A DNA stretch of 64,000 bases from Alphaproteobacteria bacterium (GTDB taxonomy: Bacteria > Pseudomonadota > Alphaproteobacteria > UBA2966): positions 62,001-126,000 of the forward strand of contig JABILA010000071.1 of the NCBI GenBank assembly GCA_018654745.1, written 5' to 3'. The position numbers and the translations under genes are program-made. Positions 1 to 8,581 of this stretch are shown one piece after another. The notes beneath the pieces were generated by a model. That model had not been told where the DNA came from. It did not search any database and worked only from the letters and a program-made list of their open reading frames with translations. Numbering within the stretch: the first letter of the stretch is position 1; the number at the start of each line of letters is the position of its first letter.

Positions 1-1255
1 GTTCGGATGGCAATGTAACCATCAAGCCCCCCGCCAGGTCCTGGGCAAGCCTTGCGATTTCATAGGGAAAACGCGTGACATTTTGCTTGCAGACATTGGA
101 ATGCATATCGTCATTTTGCCAGACACCGGACTTCATGGGTCGGGCTTCATGGGCGGAGGCCAGGGCTGATCCAGCGATGGTCTCGTTCAGATGCGCCATT
201 TCAATCAGCTTGTCCTTGATGTGCGATGCCTTGGCGACGCCGTTCATATCTGCAATTTCAGCGGCGGCACCGATCAGAACATCTCCAACACCGGTTTTGC
301 AGATGTAGCTGCAACGATGATAGGTCGTGAAGCGCTCAACCAGGGGTGCGGCGAAATCATATTCGCCGTTCATGAACACCCGGTCATAGGGAATAAAAAC
401 ATCATCAAATATGATCATGGCTTCCTGTCCGGCGAAGGTAGCGTTGCCGGCATCAATGTCCCCGTCTTCCATGCTGCGGGAATCGTTGGACTGGCGGCCG
501 TATATGTATGTGATGCCTTCTGCATGCGCCGGTACCGCACCAACGATGGCAAAGTCCTTGTCTTCTTCTGTCAGGCGGATAGTCGGCATGACAATTAACC
601 AGTGAGAATTTATGCAGCCGGTTTGGTGGCATTTAACACCCCGAACCACGACACCATCCTCGCGGCGTTCAGATATATGCAGATAGACGTCCGGGTCAAC
701 TTGCTGGTGTGGGGCCTTGCTGCGATCTCCCTTGGCGTCGGTCATGGCACCGCCAATCACCTGGTTCTTTTTCTGTACCTTGGCAAGAAAGGCCAGAAAA
801 CGGGCGTGATAATCTGTGCCGTGAACTTCGTCGGTTTCGTAAGTCACACTGTGCAACGAATTAATCGCATCCAGGCCAACACAGCGCTGGAAGCACGTAC
901 CAGTGCGGCTGCCCAGATCCCTTTGCATGCGCGCCTTGGCAACAAGGTCCCCGGCATTCTCATGGATATGCAAAAAGCGATTTACGGTGTCGCCGGTGTA
1001 AGGTGATTGTGCTGTCGCCGCAGCCGGGTTTTCCTGCGCCAATTTATAGGTTTCAGCCATTGAGTTAATGGATGTGCTGATCATTGGATGATCCACAGGT
1101 TCCTCAAGGCATTCACCGAAAAGCCAGACTTTCATGGGTCGACCGCGCAAGCTGTCGATATAGTCATCGCCACCCGATATGGTGTCGTAATCGCCCCAAT
1201 CGGCAGATCGCAAATCTTCGGCGTCTGTTTCAATTATCTGTTCGGCGCTGCTCAT
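1..1255 (-). CDS. 4-hydroxybutyryl-CoA dehydratase-like protein (HpaB fold), 3' end outside window
   Basis: Partial gene: it starts at ATG 1255 and runs off the left edge after 418 codons. The fold is the 4-hydroxyphenylacetate 3-hydroxylase family, but the detail points to 4-hydroxybutyryl-CoA dehydratase (AbfD), an FAD plus [4Fe-4S] enzyme making crotonyl-CoA. CFQRC at residues 121-125 matches the two first cluster cysteines. GAMTDAKGDR (near 169), KCHQTGCINSH (near 208) and the YHRCSYIC stretch (312-319), which should hold the last His and Cys ligands, also match the family. The His-Cys spacing is one residue shorter than I recall for AbfD and an extra Cys sits between them. An AAGGA ribosome site lies 8 bases upstream. 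The start is 24 bases past the aminopeptidase stop, so the two are probably cotranscribed. A true 4-HPA hydroxylase is less likely because those lack the cysteines. Confidence 0.8.
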   Translation of the reverse strand, partial: MSSAEQIIETDAEDLRSADWGDYDTISGGDDYIDSLRGRPMKVWLFGECLEEPVDHPMISTSINSMAETYKLAQENPAAATAQSPYTGDTVNRFLHIHENAGDLVAKARMQRDLGSRTGTCFQRCVGLDAINSLHSVTYETDEVHGTDYHARFLAFLAKVQKKNQVIGGAMTDAKGDRSKAPHQQVDPDVYLHISERREDGVVVRGVKCHQTGCINSHWLIVMPTIRLTEEDKDFAIVGAVPAHAEGITYIYGRQSNDSRSMEDGDIDAGNATFAGQEAMIIFDDVFIPYDRVFMNGEYDFAAPLVERFTTYHRCSYICKTGVGDVLIGAAAEIADMNGVAKASHIKDKLIEMAHLNETIAGSALASAHEARPMKSGVWQNDDMHSNVCKQNVTRFPYEIARLAQDLAGGLMVTLPSE

Positions 1256-1279
1256 AATTTCATTCCTTGTTCGTTTGCC

Positions 1280-3277
1280 TCAATGGTCCAGAGGCGCAGT
1301 CATTTTTTCTAGCCAGCTTTTGTCCTGGTCTTCCAGATTGGGCCCAACAGTTCTTGATACCCGTGCGTGATAATTATCGACCCAGTTTTTCTCAGGTCCA
1401 GACAGCATTTCAACATCAATCAAATTGCGGTCTATGGGGACAACAGTCAGGGTTTCAAATTCAAGAAACTTGCGGTCTTCGGATCCCTGATCACTCGTCA
1501 GAACCGTCAACAGGTTCTCAATGCGGATACCATAGGTGTCCGTGATGTAAAGGCCGGGTTCGTTGGAGACAATCATACCAGGTTTGAAAGTGCCCGGAAA
1601 ATTCGGTGAAATCCGGTGTGGCCCTTCATGGACACCAAGGAACGACCCAACCCCATGGCCGGTGCCATGATCATAATCCAGGCCGTCGTGCCAAAGGAAT
1701 TGCCGGGCAAGGGCATCCAGCTGTCCCCCCGTCGCCTTTTCCGGGAAAACCGCGCGGGCAATAGCGATATGGCCTTGCAGAACAAGCGTAAAGTGCCTTT
1801 TCATATCAGCAGACGGTGTACCGATGGCGACGGTGCGGGTGATGTCCGTCGTACCATCAAGATACTGTCCACCACTGTCGACAAGATACATCGAGCCCTG
1901 ACCGAGGAAGCGTTCGCTTTCATAACTCGCACGATAATGCACAATCGCACCGTTGTTATCGGCGCCTGAAATCGTATCAAAGCTGATGCCGCGGTTCAGG
2001 GCAATTTCCCGGCGATATCCGTTCAGGACATCAATGGCTTCCATTTCACCGACATCACGTGTTGCTGCTGTTTCTTCCAGCCAGCGCAGGAAACGGCACA
2101 TGGCAATTGCGTCGCGTTCGTGCGCACGCCGGGTACCGTCTAGCTCCACATCGTTTTTGCAGGCCCTGGGCATTACTGTCGGATCGCTGCCAGCGACGAT
2201 ATTCGCCCCTCCCGCTTCAAGCGCGCGGCGGATATGGTCGGTCGACGTTGCCCGGTCCAGCAGTACCTTGCGATTGGCAACACCAAGTGCGTGCAGCCCT
2301 TCATCCAGTAATTCAACAGCGTGCACGGTGACACGATTACCAAGATGCGTTTCCAGATCGGGGGTAAATTTCCCACGATCAACATAGAAATCAGCCTGGC
2401 CGTCCTTGTGCAGAATAGCAAAGCTTTGTGTAAGGGGTGTATTGGAAACGTCAGCTCCGCGCACGTTCAAAGCCCAGGCGACGGCCTCCATCTGATTCAC
2501 CACAGCCGCATCGGCACCGGCATCGGCAATCAGTTCACCAAGAGACGCCAGCTTGTCATCGACACTTTGTCCACTGTATTCAAGAGTGTGTGGTTCAACT
2601 GGCGAATAGGGTGGCAAGGGTTGATCCGTCCAGACCTGGTCCAGCGGGTTTTTGGCGAGGGCAACCAGTTCGATGCCGCTGCCATCCAGAGATTTTCGCA
2701 GACTGTCGATCTGCGCCACACTGTGCAAGGCAGGATCATACCCAATGCGGTCGCTGTCACTGGCGGCTTCTACAAGCCATTCGGCCAGTGGTGGTTCCAT
2801 AAAGTGGCGAACTTCAACCGCACTACCTTCAAATTGCATTGCGGCCTGCAGGGTATAACGGCCATCTACAAACAGGATCGTGCGCCCCTTGAACATCAAG
2901 GCAGTGCCTGCTGATCCTGCAAAACCGGTGAGCCAGTGCAATCTTTGCCCGGCACTGGCGATATATTCACCCTGATGGGCATCGGCCTGAGGCACCAGAA
3001 AGCCCTGAATGGACTGGGTCTCAAGGTTATCTTTCAGCGCCGTCAAACGTGCGGGGTCGTAGGGTAGTTCTTCGGCTTGCGCCGCTTCGCAGGCTGCCAC
3101 CAGCCTGGCCTGCAATTCAGCACTTGCACTGGGGGCAGCCAGTGCGACCCAGGCATCAGGATCAGTACCCTTTGGCGTTGCCTGCACGCGTCGAAAAATA
3201 TCCCTGAGGGCATCGGCACCGCCTTCGATGCCAGCCTCTTCTGCAATTTGCGAAAATTGTTGATCCGTCGATGTCAT
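1280..3277 (-). CDS. Aminopeptidase P family metallopeptidase (M24B, three-domain type)
   Basis: A 665-residue Xaa-Pro aminopeptidase, expected to remove N-terminal residues preceding proline in the cytoplasm. Two creatinase-like N-terminal domains precede a C-terminal pita-bread domain. The dimetal ligands are visible in order: Asp in VDSGGQYLDG, Asp in TTDITRT, His in GTGHGVGSF, Glu in SNEPGLY and Glu in RIENLLTV. The length fits the long eukaryote-like class also found in alphaproteobacteria rather than the 440-residue E. coli PepP. ATG 3277 is preferred over a GTG at 3292 because an AGGTGG lies upstream of it. It is followed by the dehydratase-like gene after a 24-base gap, an unexplained partnership. 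Confidence 0.9.
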   Translation of the reverse strand: MTSTDQQFSQIAEEAGIEGGADALRDIFRRVQATPKGTDPDAWVALAAPSASAELQARLVAACEAAQAEELPYDPARLTALKDNLETQSIQGFLVPQADAHQGEYIASAGQRLHWLTGFAGSAGTALMFKGRTILFVDGRYTLQAAMQFEGSAVEVRHFMEPPLAEWLVEAASDSDRIGYDPALHSVAQIDSLRKSLDGSGIELVALAKNPLDQVWTDQPLPPYSPVEPHTLEYSGQSVDDKLASLGELIADAGADAAVVNQMEAVAWALNVRGADVSNTPLTQSFAILHKDGQADFYVDRGKFTPDLETHLGNRVTVHAVELLDEGLHALGVANRKVLLDRATSTDHIRRALEAGGANIVAGSDPTVMPRACKNDVELDGTRRAHERDAIAMCRFLRWLEETAATRDVGEMEAIDVLNGYRREIALNRGISFDTISGADNNGAIVHYRASYESERFLGQGSMYLVDSGGQYLDGTTDITRTVAIGTPSADMKRHFTLVLQGHIAIARAVFPEKATGGQLDALARQFLWHDGLDYDHGTGHGVGSFLGVHEGPHRISPNFPGTFKPGMIVSNEPGLYITDTYGIRIENLLTVLTSDQGSEDRKFLEFETLTVVPIDRNLIDVEMLSGPEKNWVDNYHARVSRTVGPNLEDQDKSWLEKMTAPLDH

Positions 3278-3452
3278 TATTGGTTGTCCCACCTGATGTC
3301 AGTGGCTGATTACAGAACAAAACAGCGTCATGGTCCAGCACCCGGGATGCATATTCGACAACAGATTTACTGTGACACCATGCCGCACACGGATTTGAGG
3401 GTGATTTCGAAAGTTACCGCCAACAAAGTCGTTCGGCTTTTGCTGAAACGCC

Positions 3453-4190
3453 CTAGCGACGACGCCGCGAATTGCGACCCATGCGGTCATCGAGGTTTCG
3501 ACGCCCCTGGCCAATGGTTGCGCGCATGGCTTTTTCAGCCCCGCGTTTATCACCGGAGCGAATACGATCCAGGACTTCCTTGTGTGCTGGAAGCCCCATA
3601 CCAAGCGGAACGTCAACTTCGCTTTGCAGTTGGAAGGTCAGGGCCAGAATTGTACCCACGATTGAACTCATGCGATCAATGAACTGGTTATGACAGGATG
3701 CCAGAACAGCCAGATGAAAGTCGCGGTCGGCCTCGTAAAAGCCCTGCACGTTTTCCTTGCTCTCTTCCATTCGTCCATAAGCGTCTTCGATTTTACCTAT
3801 GTCTTCACTACTGGCCCGATCAGCTGCAAACCGTGCTGCAACAGGCTCTATGACCTCTCGCATCTCCATCAGATCATCGATCAGGGGTTCGCCAATACTT
3901 TCAGGTGACAGCCATGACAGGACATCCGGATCCAGCAGATCCCACTCTTCTCGTGGTTTGACAAATGTACCTGCGCGTTGCCTGGCCTCGATCAATCCCT
4001 TGGAGGCAAGTACCTTCAGGGCTTCTCGCGTGGCAGTACGGCTGGCCGCAAAACGTTCCGTCAATTCAGCATCGCCGGGGAGCCGTTCGCCTGGCTTCAA
4101 GCCGCCTGAACCGATTTCCTCGCCCAACTCATGTACGATGCGCCCGTGAATGCCGGCACGCGGATAACTTCTGATCACTGATTCAGCCAT
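3453..4190 (-). CDS. FadR-subfamily GntR regulator (FCD domain), paralogue 1
   Basis: Predicted transcriptional regulator with an N-terminal winged helix (about residues 10-75, including SRTATREALKVLASKGL) and a C-terminal FCD effector domain. FCD metal residues are visible in DRDFHLAVL and PAHKEVLD. It closely resembles the regulator at 11213-12007, especially in the recognition helix, so both may read related operators. It follows the KDPG aldolase gene on the same strand, which suggests control of sugar-acid catabolism (as in DgoR or UxuR relatives; inference). An upstream ATG at 4208 would start inside the palindrome at 4198-4212, so ATG 4190 is chosen, although its ribosome site is weak. 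Confidence 0.88.
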   Translation of the reverse strand: MAESVIRSYPRAGIHGRIVHELGEEIGSGGLKPGERLPGDAELTERFAASRTATREALKVLASKGLIEARQRAGTFVKPREEWDLLDPDVLSWLSPESIGEPLIDDLMEMREVIEPVAARFAADRASSEDIGKIEDAYGRMEESKENVQGFYEADRDFHLAVLASCHNQFIDRMSSIVGTILALTFQLQSEVDVPLGMGLPAHKEVLDRIRSGDKRGAEKAMRATIGQGRRNLDDRMGRNSRRRR

Positions 4191-4197
4191 AGCTCGA

Positions 4198-4212
4198 TTG
4201 TATATCATACAA
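4198..4212. promoter_or_regulatory. Candidate GntR operator, inverted repeat TTGTAT-N3-ATACAA
   Basis: A perfect 6-bp inverted repeat with a 3-base centre sits immediately upstream of the FadR-type regulator start, in the gap after the KDPG aldolase gene. Size and shape suit a FadR-family dimer, so autoregulation is the simplest reading. No footprint evidence is available from sequence alone. Confidence 0.5.
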
Positions 4213-4286
4213 AGACAAAAACGCGTTGGTAAAAGTCCTATTATTTAGCGGAAATGTCCAGTGCCTACGGGCCACCTGCCTGCAAA

Positions 4287-4928
4287 TCAGTCGTTGGCTG
4301 ACGCAGCCTTGCGAACCGCCGCAGCCGCCAGGCTGGTTATATTCTGCCAGTTTTTGGCGGCAATATCCTGTTTTGGTGCAACCCACGAGCCGCCAATGGT
4401 CATGACATTGTCGAGGCGCAAATAGTCGAGCATGTTGTCCGGTCCTATGCCACCAGTGGGGCAAAACCGCACTTGCGGAAACGGTCCGGACAGCGCTTTC
4501 AGCATCGCTGTGCCACCAGCGGCTTCTGCGGGGAACAGTTTCAACACAGAAAGATCGTGTTCCAGAGCCCGCATTACGTCACTTGGGTTTGCCACACCCG
4601 GCAAGTATGGCAATTCAAATCCAGCCGCCTTTGTGGCCAGTTCCGAAGTGCAACCAGGACTAACGGCAAAAGTAGCACCGGCGTTGATCGATTGTTCCAT
4701 TTCCACCGTCGAAGTGACCGTGCCAACGCCGACCATGGCTTCGGGTACAGAGGCGGCAATTGCCTCAATGGCTGCCAGGGCCACGCTCGTACGCAATGTG
4801 ATTTCGAGCACAGGCAAACCACCGGCAACCAGGGCTGCGGCCAAGGGCACGGCATCATCCAGATTGTCGATCACCAGCACCGGAATAACTGGTGCCAAGG
4901 TTAGAAGTTCTTCAATTGTGTGCGTCAT
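4287..4928 (-). CDS. eda: KDPG/KHG aldolase (Entner-Doudoroff aldolase)
   Basis: A 213-residue class I aldolase that splits 2-keto-3-deoxy-6-phosphogluconate into pyruvate and glyceraldehyde 3-phosphate. The Schiff-base lysine is in [12 protein letters not shown] (around residue 133), the catalytic glutamate in [10 protein letters not shown] and the phosphate loop in [10 protein letters not shown]. Length is normal. It lies 26 bases downstream of the KDG kinase gene, so substrate and enzyme pair up. KDPGal aldolase (DgoA) activity cannot be excluded, since the two specificities share this fold. Confidence 0.92.
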   Translation of the reverse strand: MTHTIEELLTLAPVIPVLVIDNLDDAVPLAAALVAGGLPVLEITLRTSVALAAIEAIAASVPEAMVGVGTVTSTVEMEQSINAGATFAVSPGCTSELATKAAGFELPYLPGVANPSDVMRALEHDLSVLKLFPAEAAGGTAMLKALSGPFPQVRFCPTGGIGPDNMLDYLRLDNVMTIGGSWVAPKQDIAAKNWQNITSLAAAAVRKAASAND

Positions 4929-4954
4929 GTCAGTTCCAATTCGTTGCTTGAACG

Positions 4955-5872
4955 CTACACCCGACCCGGCATCGACGAAAGCGGAATAATCGCGCCGCGT
5001 GATGCGATAACAGCGCCCGCCAGACGATGGCCTTTTGCCGCCGCGTCAACCGGGTCCTTCCCCGACAGTCGCGCCTGAATATATCCGGCATTAAACGAAT
5101 CACCGGCAGCTGTCGTGTCCACTGGTGAGATTTGTTCGGGCACAGGCACCAGACCGCGATTGTCATATGATGCAAAAAACGCCCCGACCGGCCCTTGCTT
5201 GACGACAACTTCGTCGACACCAGTTTCAAGATACAGATCGGCAACAGCTTCTGCGGCAAGATCATTGTTCTGGCGCAACGATTGCTCGTCGTCCAGAGTT
5301 GGCAATGCCAGACTGATGGTGGGCAGAAAATCCTCAAAGACTTGCAAGGCACTGTTGGCGTCCGCCCATCCCCGTGGTCGATAATTCCCGTCAAATATAA
5401 CGTGACCACCATTTTTTCTGACCGAGGCCGCTGCACGACGCAGCTTCTCCCGTCCTTCCGCGGACAGGATCGACAGGGTTATGCCTGAAAAATACAAGGC
5501 ATCAAATCTGGCCATTCTTTCCGCCAGGCCCGACCCTTCCTCGCCATCAAATACTTCCCGCGCCGGCGCCTGATCCCGCCAATAGTGGAAACTGCGTTCA
5601 CCGGCGTCATCCGTATTGATCATATAGAGTCCAGGCACGCGGTTCGCCAGGCGGGACACCAGTTCAGTGCCGACGCCTTCGGCCTTCCAGGCCTCCAGCA
5701 TCTGATCGCTGTACGGGTCTTGACCCAGGGCCGTCACATATTCAACAGGCATGCCCAGACGTGAAAGGTATACCGCAGTGTTCAGGGTATCGCCGCCAAA
5801 TGATTTGAGCGCTGATCCGTCAGGCAAGATCGAAATCTCGATCATGCATTCTCCGATCGAAGCAAATTTCAT
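4955..5872 (-). CDS. kdgK: 2-keto-3-deoxygluconate kinase (PfkB family)
   Basis: A 305-residue ribokinase-family enzyme predicted to phosphorylate KDG to KDPG using ATP. It shows the N-terminal GECMIEIS start, the sugar-binding [16 protein letters not shown] stretch and the C-terminal [13 protein letters not shown] motif holding the catalytic base Asp and anion hole. Adjacency to the aldolase supports KDG over other sugars. A strong terminator separates it from the oxidoreductase gene upstream, so kdgK-eda-regulator is probably a separate unit. Confidence 0.9.
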   Translation of the reverse strand: MKFASIGECMIEISILPDGSALKSFGGDTLNTAVYLSRLGMPVEYVTALGQDPYSDQMLEAWKAEGVGTELVSRLANRVPGLYMINTDDAGERSFHYWRDQAPAREVFDGEEGSGLAERMARFDALYFSGITLSILSAEGREKLRRAAASVRKNGGHVIFDGNYRPRGWADANSALQVFEDFLPTISLALPTLDDEQSLRQNNDLAAEAVADLYLETGVDEVVVKQGPVGAFFASYDNRGLVPVPEQISPVDTTAAGDSFNAGYIQARLSGKDPVDAAAKGHRLAGAVIASRGAIIPLSSMPGRV

Positions 5873-5907
5873 AGCCTGGTCCGCCGCTTCTTAATCGTTG
5901 GCTCATC

Positions 5908-5971
5908 AAAAAAGTGCGGCGGCAAGTTAATAGTGGTGGACCCCCCCAACCACAGTCAACTTCGCCGCCGC
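5908..5971 (-). terminator. Rho-independent terminator between the oxidoreductase and kdgK genes
   Basis: Read on the minus strand, a GC-rich stem (5916-5928 with 5958-5971, about 13 pairs with one bulge) carries an inner GTGGT/ACCAC stem and is followed at once by a run of six T (5908-5913). This is a good intrinsic terminator for transcripts from the isomerase-oxidoreductase pair. The 170-base gap around it holds no gene. Confidence 0.8.
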
Positions 5972-6042
5972 CCGGTCGCAGCCGCCGCAGCGACCGTATT
6001 CAAATTCTTTGCCCAACTTAACGCCGGGGCACAGTTACAAGA

Positions 6043-7218
6043 CTATAGCGCTACTTTTGTCTTAACCCAAGTACCCCCTTTTGCACTGGATTCAACCGCT
6101 GATTCAATAAACTTTACACCCCGTACTCCATCCATCACTGTTGGAAAGTCCAAAGCATCCTTATCTGGCTCCCGGCCTTCGAGGCGAGCTGTAATTGCTT
6201 CCGCCACATCTGAATAAACATTGGCAAATCCTTCCAGATATCCTTCAGGATGGCCGGGCGGGATGCGGGTTACGCGTCCGGCAATCGCGCTGGAACCGTG
6301 TCCGCCACGGGTAATCGTCCTGGGCGCTTCACCGAAAGGCGAATAAGTCAGATGATTGGGATGTTCCTGTTTCCATTCCAGGCCACCTTTTTCGCCGTAG
6401 ATGCGCAGAGCCAGGCCATTTTCGTTACCAGGTGCGACCTGACTGCACCACAACATCCCTTTGGCACCGCCTTCAAAACGCAACATCATATGGGCGTTGT
6501 CGTCCAGTGCACGACCGGGCACAAAGGCTTCAAGATCGGCACAAAGTTCCGCAAGTTCCAGTCCGGAAACAAAGCAGGCAAGGTTATAGGCATGCGTGCC
6601 GATATCGCCAACACTGCCTGCCGGTCCTGATTGCGCTGGATCGGTTCGCCAGTTGGCCTGTTTGTTGTCGCCGCCTTCTTCTTTCTCGCTGAGCCAGTCC
6701 TGGGCGTATTCAGCCTGAATAACCCTGATCTTGCCCAAATCACCATTGGCCACCATCTCACGGGCCTGGCGCACCATGGGATAGCCTGTGTAATTGTGCG
6801 TCAGGCCAAAGATGACACCGGTTTTTTCTGCAATGCGTGCCAGTTCCAGTGCGTCATCCAGGGTCGTGGTCAGGGGTTTGTCACAAATGACGTGAATACC
6901 GGCTTCCATAAAGGCTTTTGCAGGTCCGAAATGTATGTGATTTGGCGTCACGATAGAAACGGCGTCGATGCCGTCATCCCGCGCGGCCTCGGCTGTCGCC
7001 ATTTCTTCGTATGACGCGTAAGAGCGATCAGCAGCAATCCCCAGTTCAGCAGCAGAAGCGGCTGCCCGTTCTGCGTTTGAGGACAAGGCACCGGCCACCA
7101 GTTCATAGCGACCATCAATACGCGAGGCGATGCGGTGAACGCCACCGATGAAGGCACCCTGGCCACCGCCGACCATACCAAGCCGCAAACGTCGGGGAGG
7201 ATTTGTTTCGTTAGCCAT
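6043..7218 (-). CDS. Gfo/Idh/MocA family NAD(P)-dependent oxidoreductase
   Basis: A 391-residue dehydrogenase with an N-terminal Rossmann fold ([16 protein letters not shown], residues 14-29) and the family's EKP-like motif as [12 protein letters not shown] (near 115). [11 protein letters not shown] stretch near 205 carries the usual active-site Asp/His region. The substrate is probably a sugar or glycoside. The gene follows the TIM-barrel isomerase gene by only 14 bases. Such pairs occur in inositol-like and 3-ketoglycoside pathways, and it may alternatively oxidise an aldose to the lactone hydrolysed by the SMP-30 protein at 10.3 kb. Family is certain, substrate unknown. Confidence 0.88.
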   Translation of the reverse strand: MANETNPPRRLRLGMVGGGQGAFIGGVHRIASRIDGRYELVAGALSSNAERAAASAAELGIAADRSYASYEEMATAEAARDDGIDAVSIVTPNHIHFGPAKAFMEAGIHVICDKPLTTTLDDALELARIAEKTGVIFGLTHNYTGYPMVRQAREMVANGDLGKIRVIQAEYAQDWLSEKEEGGDNKQANWRTDPAQSGPAGSVGDIGTHAYNLACFVSGLELAELCADLEAFVPGRALDDNAHMMLRFEGGAKGMLWCSQVAPGNENGLALRIYGEKGGLEWKQEHPNHLTYSPFGEAPRTITRGGHGSSAIAGRVTRIPPGHPEGYLEGFANVYSDVAEAITARLEGREPDKDALDFPTVMDGVRGVKFIESAVESSAKGGTWVKTKVAL

Positions 7219-7232
7219 CGTCTTTCCCGCCC

Positions 7233-8291
7233 CTAATCCGTTATGCCGAGCATACGTTTGTTGGCCGCTTCGTCAGCGCCACCATCCGCAAAATCGTCAA
7301 AGGCTCGTTCGGTTACGCGAATGATGTGGTTTTTAACAAACTCGGCTCCCTCGCGTGCACCATCTTCTGGATGTTTGAGACAGCATTCCCATTCAACAAC
7401 AGCCCAGCCATCAAAATCATTGGCAGCCATCTTGGAAAAAATGCCAACAAAGTCGGCCTGACCATCACCCAGTGACCGGAAACGGGCTGCACGATCAGTC
7501 CAGGACTGATACCCACTATAGACACCCTGTCGTCCGGTTGGATTGAATTCGGCATCTTTGACGTGGAACATTTTGATACGGTCTTTATAGATGTCGATGA
7601 AATCCAGGTAATCCAGCTGCTGCAATACAAAGTGGCTGGGATCATAGAGAATATTGGCCCGAGGGTGATTGTTCACACGCTCAAGGAACATCTCAAACGT
7701 CACACCGTCATGTAGATCTTCGCCTGGATGAATCTCGTAACAAACATTTACGCCAGCGTCGTCGAAGGCATTCAGAATTGGCGTCCAGCGTTTGGCCAAT
7801 TCATCAAAAGCCGTTTCCACCAGACCGGCTGGCCGCTGTGGCCATGGATATAAAAACGGCCACGCCAGGGCACCGGAAAATGTCGCGTGATCGGTCATCC
7901 CGAGATTCTGTGAAGCTTTGGCCGCCAACATCATCTGGTTTACCGCCCATTCCTGACGGGCCTTCGGATTGCCCTGAACTTCGGGCGCTGCGAAACCGTC
8001 AAATGCTTCATCATAGGCCGGATGAACGGCAACCAGCTGACCCTGCAGGTGCGTGGAAAGTTCGGTCAGTTCCAGGCCATGGCTCGCCAGCGTGCCTTTG
8101 ACTTCATCGCAATAGGTCTGGCTTTCTGCGGCCTTGGCAAGATCAAACAAACGTCCGTCCCATGACGGCATCTGAATGCCTTTGTAACCGATAGAGGATG
8201 CCCATTCTGCAATGCTGTCCAAACTGTTGAACGGTGCTTCATCGCCTGCAAACTGTGCCAGAAAAAGTGCTGGTCCCTTGATCGTTTTCAT
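7233..8291 (-). CDS. Sugar phosphate isomerase/epimerase family TIM-barrel protein
   Basis: A 352-residue xylose-isomerase-like TIM barrel (AP endonuclease 2 family). Metal ligands can be read in CYEIHPGEDLHD, ILYDPSHFV, KMFHVKDAEF and WAVVEWECC. Predicted to isomerise or epimerise a ketosugar together with the neighbouring Gfo/Idh/MocA dehydrogenase. ATG 8291 has a GGGAGG ribosome site. An in-frame start at 8402 would add 37 residues containing a tandem VDGY repeat with no family support. The promoter must lie in the 290-base divergent region shared with the dehydratase gene. Confidence 0.85.
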   Translation of the reverse strand: MKTIKGPALFLAQFAGDEAPFNSLDSIAEWASSIGYKGIQMPSWDGRLFDLAKAAESQTYCDEVKGTLASHGLELTELSTHLQGQLVAVHPAYDEAFDGFAAPEVQGNPKARQEWAVNQMMLAAKASQNLGMTDHATFSGALAWPFLYPWPQRPAGLVETAFDELAKRWTPILNAFDDAGVNVCYEIHPGEDLHDGVTFEMFLERVNNHPRANILYDPSHFVLQQLDYLDFIDIYKDRIKMFHVKDAEFNPTGRQGVYSGYQSWTDRAARFRSLGDGQADFVGIFSKMAANDFDGWAVVEWECCLKHPEDGAREGAEFVKNHIIRVTERAFDDFADGGADEAANKRMLGITD

Positions 8292-8581
8292 CTCGGCTGT
8301 TCCCTCCCGGTATCCATCGACGTATCCATCGACAAGGATTTGATCATTTGATCCGCAATCTGTTCGGCGGAATTTAACGGACCAACGCTTGTCGAAAGTC
8401 ATTTTTCAATTATGCCCAAAAAATACTATTTATTTTCTTGCCTGTCACTAAAAAAATCATATTATATAAAAATAATTTCTACAGATCATGTGGCTGAAAA
8501 ATATGCTCCGGTATATCTTCAACGCACAAATTCTGTGATTCCTTTCGGATATCAACACGTTAAAACCCAGAGGCGGAAAAT
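8292..8581. other. Divergent control region between isomerase and dehydratase genes
   Basis: About 290 bases without a gene separate two divergent sugar-catabolism units. The right half is very AT-rich (around 8441-8480) and should hold promoters. A perfect 12-base tandem duplication (8310-8321 and 8322-8333) lies near the isomerase start. No clear copy of the TTGTAT-N3-ATACAA palindrome was found here. Confidence 0.5.

Noticed and set aside
1-1255. 4-hydroxyphenylacetate 3-hydroxylase (HpaB) as identity of the left-edge gene
   Set aside because: Cysteine motifs and conserved blocks match 4-hydroxybutyryl-CoA dehydratase. It is also about 57 kb from the hpa genes in this window.
2321-2914. 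197-codon open frame on the plus strand
   Set aside because: It lies wholly antisense to the aminopeptidase P gene, has no family features and no convincing ribosome site.
3077-3682. 201-codon open frame on the plus strand
   Set aside because: It is antisense to the 5' end of the aminopeptidase gene and the 3' end of the regulator gene; composition is that of a shadow frame.
8310-8333. Two perfect 12-base tandem repeats before the isomerase gene
   Set aside because: Only two copies, in a leader region; most simply a slippage duplication without evidence of function.
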